From NCBI RefSeq assembly GCF_036231355.1, contig NZ_CP109496.1, positions 6,696,001 through 6,760,000 on the forward strand: DNA of 64,000 nucleotides, given 5' to 3'. The notes under the pieces are model-generated. The model had not been told where the DNA came from. It was given only the letters and a program-made list of their open reading frames with translations, and made no database searches. Position numbers and translations under genes: made by a program. Positions 51,914-61,213 of the stretch are shown here, one piece after another. The stretch's first letter is position 1. The number at the start of each line of letters is the position of its first letter. Source of the DNA: Streptomyces sp. NBC_01431 (lineage in GTDB: Bacteria > Actinomycetota > Actinomycetes > Streptomycetales > Streptomycetaceae).

Positions 51914-53341
51914 ATGTTCGATCCAGTCATAGCGCCGAGCGGCACGTTGCTCGGCCTCCTGCAGCGGGGCCGCGGCGACGGCACCCTGCACGCGCTGGCC
52001 GCCCCGCGCGACGAGGCCCTGGCGGCCCTCAACCACTGCGTACTGAGCGACCCCCGCCACGACTGGCAGGTCGAGAACCGCTCCCTGTACTACGCGCGCC
52101 TCTACCTGGATCTCGACGGCGGGCTCGACCAGATCGAGCGCCACCTGTTCGGTGCCGAGGACATCCTCGACCCCGAGGACTCCAGGACCGGGCTTGCCCT
52201 CGCCGTCCTCGGCCACCTCGCCTCGTACGGCAGGACCGACGCGCTGGCGCTGCTGCGCCGCTACGCCGCGTCCGGCTCGAACTGGGCCTGGGCCCTGGAC
52301 GAACTGGCGCTGCGCGACGACGACGCGGGCCTGCGCGGCCTCGCCACTTCCGTGCTCGGCCGCTTCCCGGCCACCGCGGAGGGCGACGCGGAGCTCGCCG
52401 TCACCGTGCGGGACGCCTATGAGCCGCGTCCCTGGCGGCTGTGGGCGGAGGATCCGCGCGAGAGCGTGGGCGCCCGGGTGCGGGCCGCCCGGGAAACCGG
52501 CTCCTTCGACCGCTGGCAGCGCCAGATGCGGCCGTCCGGGCCGCGCCCCGGATGGAGCGTCCAGGCCGTCTTCGACTGGGCGGACCAAGGCCTGGAACGC
52601 GGTGCGGTCCTGCATCTGCCCGCGGCCAGGTGCCTCGGCGCGGTCGCCGGACCGGAGGACCGTGACGCCATCATCGAGGCCGCCCGGTGCGGCACCGACG
52701 GCGCACGCGGCGCCGCCCTGCACTATCTCGCCGAGTCACGCGACCCCCGCGTACTCGACCTCATCGAAGCCGCCTTCTCGGCGGGACCGGCCGGCTCGCG
52801 CACCGCCGCCGAGGCCGCCGTGCACGCCTTCGAGCGGATGTGCGGCCCCGAGGCCGTCGACCGGGCGCGCCGCTGGGTCCAGCGGCCCGACGCACTGGGC
52901 GCATCGGCAGCCAGCGTGCTCGCCGCCCGGGGCGAGGCGGGTGACGAGAAGCTGGTGCTCGGCGCGCTCCGCGACACCGTGCGGTCCGAAGGACCCGACG
53001 CGCCGCTCCTGAGGGCGCTCGTTGACGGGGCGGGACGGCTCGGCATCGTCTGCGCCGCCCCCGTCCTGCGACACGTGTACCGGGAGACGGCCTCCTCCGA
53101 GCTGCGCGGCCGCACCGCCCGTGCGCTCGCCGCCACCGACCCCTCCTTCGCCACCGGATTCGCCGTCGAATGCCTGTGGGACTGCGAGGAGACCACGAGG
53201 GAGGTGGCCGCCCAGTACGCCGAGCTCGTGGACGCCCGCGTCGCCGAGCGGCTGCGCAGGCTCGCCGCCGACCCGGCCGAGGAGGCCGAGGTGCAGAGCG
53301 CCATCCACGACCGGCTCGGCCCGGACCCGACGGCCGTGTGA
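51914..53341 (+). CDS. HEAT-repeat protein
   Basis: A 475-residue all-helical cytoplasmic protein with HEAT/PBS-lyase-type repeats through most of its length (for example LAVLGHLASYGRTDALALLRRYAASGS, then ALHYLAESRDPRVLDLIEAAF, then RALAATDPSFATGFAVECLW). Such repeats bind proteins or nucleic acids. ATG at 51914. No adjacent gene suggests a partner; the 266-base gap upstream holds no recognisable gene. Confidence 0.8.
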   Translation: MFDPVIAPSGTLLGLLQRGRGDGTLHALAAPRDEALAALNHCVLSDPRHDWQVENRSLYYARLYLDLDGGLDQIERHLFGAEDILDPEDSRTGLALAVLGHLASYGRTDALALLRRYAASGSNWAWALDELALRDDDAGLRGLATSVLGRFPATAEGDAELAVTVRDAYEPRPWRLWAEDPRESVGARVRAARETGSFDRWQRQMRPSGPRPGWSVQAVFDWADQGLERGAVLHLPAARCLGAVAGPEDRDAIIEAARCGTDGARGAALHYLAESRDPRVLDLIEAAFSAGPAGSRTAAEAAVHAFERMCGPEAVDRARRWVQRPDALGASAASVLAARGEAGDEKLVLGALRDTVRSEGPDAPLLRALVDGAGRLGIVCAAPVLRHVYRETASSELRGRTARALAATDPSFATGFAVECLWDCEETTREVAAQYAELVDARVAERLRRLAADPAEEAEVQSAIHDRLGPDPTAV

Positions 53342-53472
53342 TCCATGTCTCTCGCGGGAACGGCGCCGTGCGATCCACGGCCGGACCCGGGTGAGACAAC
53401 GCTCACGGGACGTTCCCCGGGCGGAAAGATCCAAGTCGGCCGGACCACCCCCGGCGCGACGACAACACGGGT

Positions 53473-54588
53473 ATGCGTGTCGTCATCGTCACCGAGTCCT
53501 TCCCGCCCGACGTCAACGGCGTTGCCCACTGCGCCCTGCAGACCGCACGGCATCTGGCCGTACGCGGTCACCAACCGCTCGTCATAGCCCCGGCCACGGC
53601 CACGGGGGAGGGCTCTGACGTGCCGTGCCCCGTCATACGGGTGCCCTCACTGCCACTGCCCGGCTATCCAGAGGTGCGCCTCGCCCTGCCGAGCCGCCGC
53701 GTCGCCGCCGCGATCGAGGCCCACCGGGCCGACCTGGTGCACCTCGCGAGTCCGTTCGTCCTCGGGGTGCGCGCCATGGCCGCCGCCGCCCGGCTCCAGG
53801 TCCCCGCCCTCGCCGTCTACCAGACCGATCTGGCCGGATACGCCCGCACCTACATGGGCACCGGCGAAGGCACGGCGTGGCGCCGGCTTCGGGCCGTGCA
53901 CCAAGCCGCCGACCGCACCCTCGCACCGTCCACCTCGGCCATGCGCGACCTGGCGCGGCACGGCGTCCGGCGCCTGCGGCTGTGGCCGCGCGGCGTCGAC
54001 ACCGACCGCTTCCACCCCGGGCGGCGGGATGTGGCACTGCGCCGCGAGCTCGCCCCCGACGGTGAACTGCTCGTCGGCTACGTGGGCCGGCTCGCCCCCG
54101 AGAAGCAGGTGGAGCTCCTCGCGGACGTCTGCGCGCTGGACGGCGTACGCGTCGTGATCACGGGAGACGGGCCGAGCGGCCCCGCGCTGCGCGGCGCGCT
54201 GCCCCGTGCCGTCTTCCTCGGCCGCCGCACCGGGGACGAACTCGCCCGGATCTTCGCCTCGTTGGACGTCTTCGCGCACACCGGGCCGCATGAGACGTTC
54301 TGTCAGACCGTGCAGGAGGCGATGGCGAGTGGCGTCCCCGTGATCGCGCCCGCGGCGGGCGGTCCGCTCGATCTCGTACGCCACGGTGCGACCGGCCTGC
54401 TGGTGGCGCCGCGGGACTCCGAAGCGCTGCGCGAGGCCGTGCTGCGGCTCGCCGACCCGGCTCTCAGAGCGGCCTACGGGCGCGCCGGGCGGGCCGCCGT
54501 CGAGGGCCGGACCTGGACCGCCGTCGGAGACCTGCTGCTCGGCCACTACGCCGAGGTGCTCGGCGACCGGGCGCGGGTGGCGGCATGA
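53473..54588 (+). CDS. GT4 glycosyltransferase (MgtA/PimB-like)
   Basis: A 371-residue GT-B-fold retaining glycosyltransferase. VTESFPPDVNGVAHCALQTARHLAVRGH is the acceptor-domain start, GYVGRLAPEKQVELL begins the donor domain (about 195), and HTGPHETFCQTVQEAMASGVPVIAPAAGGPLDLV (about 270) carries the E-x7-E nucleotide-sugar motif. The text is closest to the GDP-mannose-using MgtA/PimB group, which mannosylates lipids. ATG at 53473; the next gene overlaps its stop. Confidence 0.87.
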   Translation: MRVVIVTESFPPDVNGVAHCALQTARHLAVRGHQPLVIAPATATGEGSDVPCPVIRVPSLPLPGYPEVRLALPSRRVAAAIEAHRADLVHLASPFVLGVRAMAAAARLQVPALAVYQTDLAGYARTYMGTGEGTAWRRLRAVHQAADRTLAPSTSAMRDLARHGVRRLRLWPRGVDTDRFHPGRRDVALRRELAPDGELLVGYVGRLAPEKQVELLADVCALDGVRVVITGDGPSGPALRGALPRAVFLGRRTGDELARIFASLDVFAHTGPHETFCQTVQEAMASGVPVIAPAAGGPLDLVRHGATGLLVAPRDSEALREAVLRLADPALRAAYGRAGRAAVEGRTWTAVGDLLLGHYAEVLGDRARVAA

Positions 54589-55751
54589 GCGGTCTCAGGA
54601 TCGTGCGGCTCGCCAACTTCGTCACCCCCGCGTCCGGCGGCCTGCGCACCGCGCTGCGCGAGCTCGGCCGGGGCTATCTGGCCGCCGGACACGAACCCGT
54701 ACTCATCGTGCCGGGCGAGCGCGCGCGGGACGAACACACCGAGCAGGGACGGGTGATCACGCTGCCCGGCGTCGTGCTGCCGGGCACCGGCGGCTACCGG
54801 GTGCTCGCCGACCGGCGCCGGGTGCGCCGCGCCCTCGACGGCCTCGCGCCCGACCGCATCGAGGTCTCCGACCGCACCACGCTGCGCTGGACCGGCGAGT
54901 GGGCCCGCCGGGCCCGGGTGCCGTCCGTGATGGTCTCGCACGAGACGGCGGACGGCGTGCTGCGCACCTGGGGCGTGCCCGAAGCCGTGGCTCTGGGCGC
55001 CGCCGACCGGCTCAACAGGCGTACGGCCTGGGCGTATGCGCGGATCGTGTGCACCACGGAGTGGGCGGAGCGCGAGTTCGTCAGGATCGGCGCCCGCAAC
55101 GTGGCCAGGGCGCCGCTCGGCGTCGACCTGGCGCGGTGCCGGCCCACCCGGCGCTCGACCGTACTGCGCGCCCGCCACGCGCGCGGGGCGAGGGTGCTGC
55201 TCCTGATGTGCTCGCGACTGTCGGTGGAGAAGCGGCCCGGGACCGCCCTGGACGCGCTCGCGGAACTGCGGCGCAGGGGCGTGGGGGCCGCGTTGGTGGT
55301 CGCGGGGGACGGCCCGCTGGCGGGAGCCCTGGCCCGCCGGGCGGTCGCCGAGCGGCTGCCGGTGGAGTTCCTGGGGCACGTCCGCGACCGGGAGGAGCTG
55401 GCCGACCTTCAGGCCGCCGCCGACCTCTGCCTGGCACCGGGCCCGGCGGAGACGTTCGGCCTCTCGGCACTGGAGGCACTGGCCTGCGGCACCCCCGTGG
55501 TGTGCAGCGCCTTCTCCGCGCTGCCCGAGGTGATCGGGGACGCGGGCCTCGCGGCCGGAGACACCGGGGGCGAATTCGCCGCAGCGGTACGGGAGTTGAT
55601 GGCCCGGCCCGAGAAGGACCGCCGGGCGGCGGCGCGGGCGCGGGCCGAACTGTTCGGCTGGGAGACGTCGGTCGCCTCCTTCCTCGCCGCGCACGACGCT
55701 CCGGAGGTGCGCCGCGCGAGGTCGGATGCCGCCGCGGAGGTGGTCGCGTGA
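54585..55751 (+). CDS. GT4 glycosyltransferase
   Basis: A 388-residue GT-B glycosyltransferase. LANFVTPASGGLRTALRELGRGYLAAGHEP opens the acceptor domain, LMCSRLSVEKRPGTALDAL begins the donor domain (about 205), and LAPGPAETFGLSALEALACGTPVVCSAFSALPEVI (about 290) is the donor-binding motif. ATG within the previous stop, and its own stop overlaps the SGNH hydrolase start. The three genes form one translationally coupled operon; the product is probably a glycolipid or glycan that the third enzyme modifies. Confidence 0.87.
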   Translation: MSGLRIVRLANFVTPASGGLRTALRELGRGYLAAGHEPVLIVPGERARDEHTEQGRVITLPGVVLPGTGGYRVLADRRRVRRALDGLAPDRIEVSDRTTLRWTGEWARRARVPSVMVSHETADGVLRTWGVPEAVALGAADRLNRRTAWAYARIVCTTEWAEREFVRIGARNVARAPLGVDLARCRPTRRSTVLRARHARGARVLLLMCSRLSVEKRPGTALDALAELRRRGVGAALVVAGDGPLAGALARRAVAERLPVEFLGHVRDREELADLQAAADLCLAPGPAETFGLSALEALACGTPVVCSAFSALPEVIGDAGLAAGDTGGEFAAAVRELMARPEKDRRAAARARAELFGWETSVASFLAAHDAPEVRRARSDAAAEVVA

Positions 55752-56725
55752 GCGCCCTCGCGGCAGAACGGCCGCCCCGACCTCCGCTCGAAGGGCTGCG
55801 GTTCGCTGCCCTGGGCGACTCGCTCACCGAAGGCATCGGCGACCCGGTGCCAGGCGGATGGCGCGGCTGGGCGGCGCTGCTCGCCGGTCACCAACCGGGC
55901 TGGGAATTCCGGAACTTCGCCGTCAGCGGGGCCCTCACCCTCGATGTGGAGCAGCAGGCGTCGGCGGCACGGGAGTTCGCCCCCCATCTCGCCTCCGTTG
56001 TTGTCGGCGTCAACGACACCCTGCGCCACACCTTCGACATCCATCGCATCGCCGTACGGCTCGACACGGTGTACGGCGGCCTCGCCGGACAGGGCGCGCT
56101 GCTGCTCACCGCCTGTCTGCCCGACCCGGGCGCGATGCTGGGGCTGCCGGGGCCGCTCGCCCGGCCGCTGGCCCGGCGACAGCGGGCCGTCAACGCGGTG
56201 GTGCACGCCCTGTCCGCGCGGTACGGGGCGGTCCATCTGCACCTCGCCGGCCCCGCATGGGTCGAGGACCGAGCCCTGTGGAGCGCGGATCGCCTGCACC
56301 CGGGCGAACGCGGGCACCGTCTGATCGCCGCCCGCTGTCACACGCTGCTCGCCGGACGCGGGCTCGCCTCGGGCCTCCCGCCCTCCTGCGAACCCGAGCA
56401 GCCGCCACCCGGAACTGCCGCCTCCCTGTTCTGGCTGGCCACCGCCGGTACCGCCTGGCTGGCCCGGCGCTCCACCGACCTTCTGCCCCAACTGCTGAGC
56501 CTGGCCGGCGACGAACTTCGCCACGCCGCGCGAGGGACCGCGCCCCACCTCGATCTGCGGGCCGCCGACGCCCTGTCCCGCGCACTGGCGGCCGTCTCAC
56601 CCGGGTGGGGGCCGGAGCCGGGGGATCAGAACCGTCCCACCGGCACGAAACGCAGCGGTGTGCCCGGCGGGGCCTGCGCGGCCGCCGCGAGGTCGCCTTC
56701 GGGGACCACGCCGATCACCGGGTAG
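55748..56725 (+). CDS. SGNH/GDSL-family hydrolase
   Basis: About 325 residues. FAALGDSLTEGIGD (serine), AVSGALT (glycine), VVGVNDTLRH (asparagine) and DRLHPGERGHRLIA (aspartate, histidine) give the complete SGNH catalytic set within the first 200 residues. No signal peptide. The frame runs on to 56725 and so overlaps the opposing pxpC gene by 100 bases; the last 35 residues are low-complexity, so the biological end may be shorter in relatives. GTG start within the stop of the second glycosyltransferase. Confidence 0.83.
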   Translation: MSALAAERPPRPPLEGLRFAALGDSLTEGIGDPVPGGWRGWAALLAGHQPGWEFRNFAVSGALTLDVEQQASAAREFAPHLASVVVGVNDTLRHTFDIHRIAVRLDTVYGGLAGQGALLLTACLPDPGAMLGLPGPLARPLARRQRAVNAVVHALSARYGAVHLHLAGPAWVEDRALWSADRLHPGERGHRLIAARCHTLLAGRGLASGLPPSCEPEQPPPGTAASLFWLATAGTAWLARRSTDLLPQLLSLAGDELRHAARGTAPHLDLRAADALSRALAAVSPGWGPEPGDQNRPTGTKRSGVPGGACAAAARSPSGTTPITG

Positions 56726-57495
56726 CCGCCGGTCGTCGGGTGGTCGGCGAGGAAGACCACCGGACGGCCGTCCGGTGGCACCTGCACCGCCCCCAACACC
56801 ATTCCCTCGCTGGGGAGTTCGACTTCCACCGCACGCCGCAGCGCGGGCCCCTCGGTGCGCAGTCCGATGCGGTTGCTCGCCGAGGACACCCGGTAGCGGC
56901 CGCCCGCCAGGACGGCACCCGCGTCCGCGGTGAACCAGTTGGCCCGCGGCCCCGGCAGCACGCGCAGCACCAACTCACCGGGCGGCCCCGGCGCGGGCGC
57001 CGCGTCCACCGCCGGGTAAGTGTGCGAGGGGCGGCCCAGCGGCAGCACCGCGCCGTCCCTCAGCGGGGGCGGCCCGAGGCCCGACAGGAGGTCCGTGGAG
57101 CGGCTGGCCAGCACCGGTTCGACGGTGATGCCGCCGGCGAGCGCCAGATACGACCGCACCCCGCGCGTCGCCGCGCCCACCTCCACCACCGCCCCCGAAG
57201 CCACCCGCACCGGTGCGCCCCACGCCACCGGCCGACCGTCGACCGTGACCGGGCAGGGCGCCCCGGTCACCGCCACGGTGACCGCACAACGGGGGCGTAC
57301 CGCACAGCCGTTGAGGGTCGTTTCGAGGACGGCGGCCCCCTTCGCGTTGCCGACCAGCCGATTGGCGAGCCGGCTCGCGGGCAGGTCGAGAGCGCCCGAG
57401 CGCGGCACCCCCAGGTGCGCGTACCCCCGGCGCCCCTCGTCCTGTACGGAGGTGAGCGCGCCGGCCCGTACGACGGACAGGGCACGGTCGGTCAT
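56626..57495 (-). CDS. pxpC: 5-oxoprolinase subunit PxpC (biotin-dependent carboxyltransferase fold)
   Basis: A 289-residue subunit of the ATP-dependent prokaryotic 5-oxoprolinase. SVQDEGRRGYAHLGVPRSGALD is the family opening, LAGGITVEPVLASRSTDLLSGLG the middle signature, and TGGYPVIGVVPEGDL the end. Works with PxpA and PxpB to convert 5-oxoproline to glutamate. ATG within the pxpB stop. Confidence 0.93.
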   Translation of the reverse strand: MTDRALSVVRAGALTSVQDEGRRGYAHLGVPRSGALDLPASRLANRLVGNAKGAAVLETTLNGCAVRPRCAVTVAVTGAPCPVTVDGRPVAWGAPVRVASGAVVEVGAATRGVRSYLALAGGITVEPVLASRSTDLLSGLGPPPLRDGAVLPLGRPSHTYPAVDAAPAPGPPGELVLRVLPGPRANWFTADAGAVLAGGRYRVSSASNRIGLRTEGPALRRAVEVELPSEGMVLGAVQVPPDGRPVVFLADHPTTGGYPVIGVVPEGDLAAAAQAPPGTPLRFVPVGRF

Positions 57496-58127
57496 CGCGT
57501 CTCCTGCCGCACGAAGCGGACCCGGGTGCCGGGGGTGAGCAGGGCGGCGGGCTCGCGGTGCGGGTCCCACAGGGCGGCGTCCGTGGTGCCGATCAGCTGC
57601 CAGCCACCGGGGGAGGAGCGCGGATAGACGCCGGTGTACGGGCCCGCCAGGGCCACCGAACCCGCCGGAACCGAGGTGCGCGGAGTGTCCCGGCGGGGCA
57701 CCTCGTACCGTTCCGCGAGCCCCGTGAGATAGCCGAAGCCGGGCGCGAACCCGCAGAAGGCGACCCGGAATTCGGCCGAGGAGTGGATGCGTACCGCCTC
57801 CTTGGGCGACACCTGCCACAGGGCCGCGACGTCCGCGAGATCCGGGCCGTCGTAGCGCACCGCGATCTCGACGGTCTCCCGCGCTCCCGCCTCCAGGGGA
57901 GGGATGTCCCAGGTGCGTACCAGGGCGCCGAGCGCGACGGGATCGCTCACGCCGTCCAGGAGCACGGTGCGGGCCGCGGGCACGATCTCCCGCACCGGGG
58001 GGAGCGTCCCGGCGGCGCGGCGGCGCAGCAGTTCGGCGTGGAGCGCCTCGGCTGCCTCGCCGCCGGCGACCTCGATCAGCAGGGCGCTCGCGCCGACCGG
58101 CAGGATGCGCAGGGCGTCGGCCGTCAT
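57492..58127 (-). CDS. pxpB: 5-oxoprolinase subunit PxpB
   Basis: A 211-residue subunit (allophanate hydrolase subunit 1 fold). VCYDGPDL-like AVRYDGPDLADVA, then CGFAPGFGYLTGL (about 125) and YTGVYPRSSPGGWQLIGTTD (about 165) are diagnostic. ATG within the pxpA stop and overlapping pxpC, so the complex is made in fixed proportion. Confidence 0.93.
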   Translation of the reverse strand: MTADALRILPVGASALLIEVAGGEAAEALHAELLRRRAAGTLPPVREIVPAARTVLLDGVSDPVALGALVRTWDIPPLEAGARETVEIAVRYDGPDLADVAALWQVSPKEAVRIHSSAEFRVAFCGFAPGFGYLTGLAERYEVPRRDTPRTSVPAGSVALAGPYTGVYPRSSPGGWQLIGTTDAALWDPHREPAALLTPGTRVRFVRQETR

Positions 58128-58897
58128 GCGAAGGCCGCCACGCGGACGCCCGCCGACTCCAGAGCGGCCCGCACCCGGCGGGCCAGCCCCACCGCGCCCG
58201 GCGTGTCACCGTGCACGCACAGCGACCGCGCACCGACCGGGACGGGCTCTCCCGACTCGGCCACGACCGTGCCGTGCAGGGCCATCGCGACGGAGCGCGC
58301 CACGACCGCGTCGGGGTCGCTGACGACGGCCCCCTCCCGGCCGCGCGGCACCAGCGTGCCCTCGGCGGTGTAGGCGCGGTCCGCGAACGCCTCGGTGACG
58401 ACGGGCAGTTGGGCCTTCTCGGCCGCGGCGAGCAGCCGGGAGCCCGGCAGGCCGAGGACGGGCAGAGCGTCGCCCGCCAGGAGTACCCCCGCCACGACCG
58501 CGGCGGCCTGTTCCGCGTCGTGCACCACGCGGTTGTAGAGCGCGCCGTGCGGTTTGACGTACGCGACCCGGCTGCCGGCCGCGCGGGCGAAGACCTCCAA
58601 CGCACCGATCTGATAGGCGACTTCGGCCGCCAGCTCCGCGGGCGGCACGTCCATCGAGCGGCGGCCGAAGCCCGCCAGATCGCGGTAGGAGACCTGCGCG
58701 CCGATGCGTACGCCGCGCTCGGCCGCCAGCGCGCAGACCCGCCGCATGATGACCGGGTCGCCCGCGTGGAAGCCGCAGGCCACGTTGGCGCTGGTGACGA
58801 CGGACAGAAGTTGTTCGTCGTCGGTCAGTCGCCAGTGACCGAAACCCTCGCCGAGGTCGGCGTTGAGATCGATCGAATTCGTCCCGGACCGGGTCAT
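58124..58897 (-). CDS. pxpA: 5-oxoprolinase subunit PxpA (LamB/YcsF family)
   Basis: A 257-residue subunit. DLNADLGEGFGHW, SANVACGFHAGDP and YVKPHGALYN carry the conserved acidic and histidine residues of the LamB/YcsF family. ATG at 58897. It is 63 bases downstream of the UPF0317 gene, with no terminator between, so the five genes from the MFS carrier to pxpC probably form one transcript. Confidence 0.94.
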   Translation of the reverse strand: MTRSGTNSIDLNADLGEGFGHWRLTDDEQLLSVVTSANVACGFHAGDPVIMRRVCALAAERGVRIGAQVSYRDLAGFGRRSMDVPPAELAAEVAYQIGALEVFARAAGSRVAYVKPHGALYNRVVHDAEQAAAVVAGVLLAGDALPVLGLPGSRLLAAAEKAQLPVVTEAFADRAYTAEGTLVPRGREGAVVSDPDAVVARSVAMALHGTVVAESGEPVPVGARSLCVHGDTPGAVGLARRVRAALESAGVRVAAFA

Positions 58898-58960
58898 GGC
58901 TGCGGTGTCTCCTGTTCCAGACGGTGGGTGGCCCTGTGGTGCAGTCTGCCCCGGGCGGGC

Positions 58961-59755
58961 TCAGGGCGCTCGGTAGTGCTCGTCACGGATGTCGGTGACG
59001 AGCATCCGGCCCGGCGCGTGGGTGAGCGCGAACGGCGGCCGGGACGCCATCACGGCGGCCTGCGGAGTGACCCCGCAGGCCCAGAACACCGGCACGTCGC
59101 CGGGCAGCGCCGCCACCGGGTCGCCGAAGTCCGGCCGGGCCAGGTCGCCGATACCGAGCGCCCGGGGATCGCCTGAGTGGACGGGGGCCCCGTGCACCGC
59201 GGGCATGGCCCGGGTCACCCGGCAGGCCGTGCCCACCAGGTCGGCCGGTATCGGCCGCATCGACACCACCAGGGGCCCGCTGAGCCGCCCCGCGGGCCGG
59301 CACGCCCGGTTCGTCACGTACATCGAGACGTTGCGGCCCTGCTCGATGTGGCGCAGCGGCACGCCCTCGGCGGTCAACTGCGACTCGAAGGTGAAGCTGC
59401 ACCCGATGAGGAACGTCACCAGGTCGTCCCGCCAGAAGTCCGTGACCTCGGGCGGCTCGGCGAGGAGTTCGCCGTTCTCCCACACCCGGTAGCGCGGGAC
59501 GTCCCGGCGCAGATCGGCGTCGGGGGCGAGCCGCGTCCGCCAGGAGCCCGCCCGCGTGACGTCGAGGACCGGACAGGGCTGCGGATTGCGCTCGCAGAAC
59601 AGCCGTACGTCCTCGGCCCAGTCGGCCGGTACGGAGATCAGGTTCACCTGGACGTGGCCGGGCGCCCAGCCCGCGGTCGGTACGTCCGTACCCGAACGGA
59701 AGAGGGCGCGGGCCTGGTCCGGTGACGTCAGGGACGCCGGTTCCACCGCGCTCAC
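58961..59755 (-). CDS. UPF0317 (DUF1445) protein, putative D-glutamate cyclase or hydro-lyase
   Basis: A 264-residue cytoplasmic protein of the UPF0317/DUF1445 family. AGWAPGHVQVNLISVP, TFLIGCSFTFESQLTAEGVPLRHIEQGRNVSMY and VFWACGVTPQAAVMASRPPFALTHAPGRMLVTDI are the family blocks. The human relative DGLUCY combines this domain with another and converts D-glutamate to 5-oxo-D-proline. Next to pxpABC that reaction would feed 5-oxoproline into the oxoprolinase, so I infer the same here. GTG start overlapping the MFS stop (GTGA). Confidence 0.83.
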   Translation of the reverse strand: MSAVEPASLTSPDQARALFRSGTDVPTAGWAPGHVQVNLISVPADWAEDVRLFCERNPQPCPVLDVTRAGSWRTRLAPDADLRRDVPRYRVWENGELLAEPPEVTDFWRDDLVTFLIGCSFTFESQLTAEGVPLRHIEQGRNVSMYVTNRACRPAGRLSGPLVVSMRPIPADLVGTACRVTRAMPAVHGAPVHSGDPRALGIGDLARPDFGDPVAALPGDVPVFWACGVTPQAAVMASRPPFALTHAPGRMLVTDIRDEHYRAP

Positions 59756-61041
59756 AGCAGCTCCTGCCCGCGGGTCTCGGGCAGGCCGAGCAGGGCGAGC
59801 CCGGCGATGGCGTAGCCGACGGCGCCGCACACGAGCGCGCCGCCGACGCCCCAGCTGTCGGCGAGGTAGCCGACCAGGGTGGGGAAGAAGGCGCCCACCG
59901 CGCGCCCGGTGTTGTACGTGAACCCCTGCCCGCTGCCGCGCACGGCGGTCGGGTACAGCTCGCTGAGATAGGAGCCGAAGCCGCTGAAGATCGCCGACAT
60001 GCAGAAGCCGAGGGGGAACCCGAGCACCAGGAGAAGGGTGTTCGCCCCCGAGGGAAGGTGGGTGTAGAGGAGGATGCAGAGCGCCGACAGGACCGCGAAC
60101 AGGGCGATGTTCTTCTTGCGGCCGAGCCGGTCGGTGAGGTATCCGCCGGTCAGATAGCCGATGAAGGCGCCGGATATCAGGAACGTGAGATATCCGCCGG
60201 TACCGACGACCGTGAGGTGGCGCTCGCTCTTCAGGAAGGTCGGCACCCAGGTGGCGAGCGTGTAATAGCCGCCCTGGACACCGGTGGAGAGCAATACCGC
60301 GAACAAGGTGGTGCGCAGCAGCGGGCCCCGGAAGATCGCGGCGAAGGTGGCGCCGCCGCTCGTGGTGCGGGCGGTGGCGAGCCGCTGCTCGGTGGCCTCG
60401 GGCGCGTCACTGACGTTGCGGCGCACATAGACGAGCAGCAGGGCCGGTAGCGCCCCGGTCCAGAACATCACGCGCCAGGCGGTGCCCGCGTCGACGTACT
60501 GGAACACCAGCGTGTACACGATCACGGCGAGCGCCCAGCCCGCCGCCCACGCGCTCTGGACGGCGCCCAGGGTGCGCCCGCGGTGCCTGGCCGAGGCGTA
60601 CTCGGCGACCAGGATCGCGCCGACCGCCCACTCGCCGCCGAAGCCCAGACCTTGCAGGGCCCGCAGAACCAGCAACGTCTCGTAGTTCGGGGCGAATCCG
60701 CAGAGCACGGTGAAGACCGCGTAGGTGCCGACGGTGATCATCAGCGCCCTGACCCGGCCGATGCGGTCGGCCAGCACCCCGGCGAACGCGCCGCCGACGG
60801 CCGAGACGACCAGCGTGACCGTGGTCAGCAGCCCGGTCTGGCCGGTGTCGAGCCCGAAGTACGCGGAGATCGCGACCATGGTGAGCGGGAGCGTGAAGAA
60901 GTCGTACGAGTCGAGGGCGTAGCCGCCGAAGGCGCCCCCGAAGGCGCGCCGGCCACCGGGGCCGAGCGCCCGCAGCCATCCGAACGGGCCTTTGTCGTGC
61001 GGGTGTTGACCTTGCTGAGGCTGGGCCTGGGTCGTGCTCAT
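59752..61041 (-). CDS. MFS transporter of the 5-oxoproline operon
   Basis: A 429-residue carrier with 12 helices of the aromatic-acid/sialate-type MFS branch: GGYALDSYDFFTLPLTMVAIS in the first helix and LADRIGRVRALMITVGTYAVFTVLCGF with the loop motif. First gene of the minus-strand operon; it probably imports the acid metabolised by the downstream enzymes (5-oxoproline, D-glutamate or a related compound). ATG at 61041, with the FCD-GntR gene divergent. Confidence 0.87.
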   Translation of the reverse strand: MSTTQAQPQQGQHPHDKGPFGWLRALGPGGRRAFGGAFGGYALDSYDFFTLPLTMVAISAYFGLDTGQTGLLTTVTLVVSAVGGAFAGVLADRIGRVRALMITVGTYAVFTVLCGFAPNYETLLVLRALQGLGFGGEWAVGAILVAEYASARHRGRTLGAVQSAWAAGWALAVIVYTLVFQYVDAGTAWRVMFWTGALPALLLVYVRRNVSDAPEATEQRLATARTTSGGATFAAIFRGPLLRTTLFAVLLSTGVQGGYYTLATWVPTFLKSERHLTVVGTGGYLTFLISGAFIGYLTGGYLTDRLGRKKNIALFAVLSALCILLYTHLPSGANTLLLVLGFPLGFCMSAIFSGFGSYLSELYPTAVRGSGQGFTYNTGRAVGAFFPTLVGYLADSWGVGGALVCGAVGYAIAGLALLGLPETRGQELL

Positions 61042-61104
61042 GTGCACCTCGCAGGAGGGGATGAGAGGGCTGCCGAGACTGTGCGGATTCCTCAAGGTAG
61101 GGGA

Positions 61105-61115
61105 TTGTTGAACGA
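61105..61115. promoter_or_regulatory. FadR/FCD-type operator
   Basis: TTGTTGAACGA fits the FadR-subfamily consensus TNGTNNNACNA at every position. It lies in the 172-base gap between the MFS and the FCD-GntR gene. Confidence 0.55.
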
Positions 61116-61213
61116 TCCGACAAGACTCATGCAGGCACGTTCCCGCTTCCTCGCGATGCTTCTACGATGGGGCCACACGTCGGCGGGAGCGGCCGGCGAG
61201 AAGAGAGGGCGCT

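Noticed and set aside
54386..55747. Upstream extension of the SGNH hydrolase frame over the second glycosyltransferase
   Set aside because: Shadow of the glycosyltransferase genes; the hydrolase starts at the GTG at 55748.
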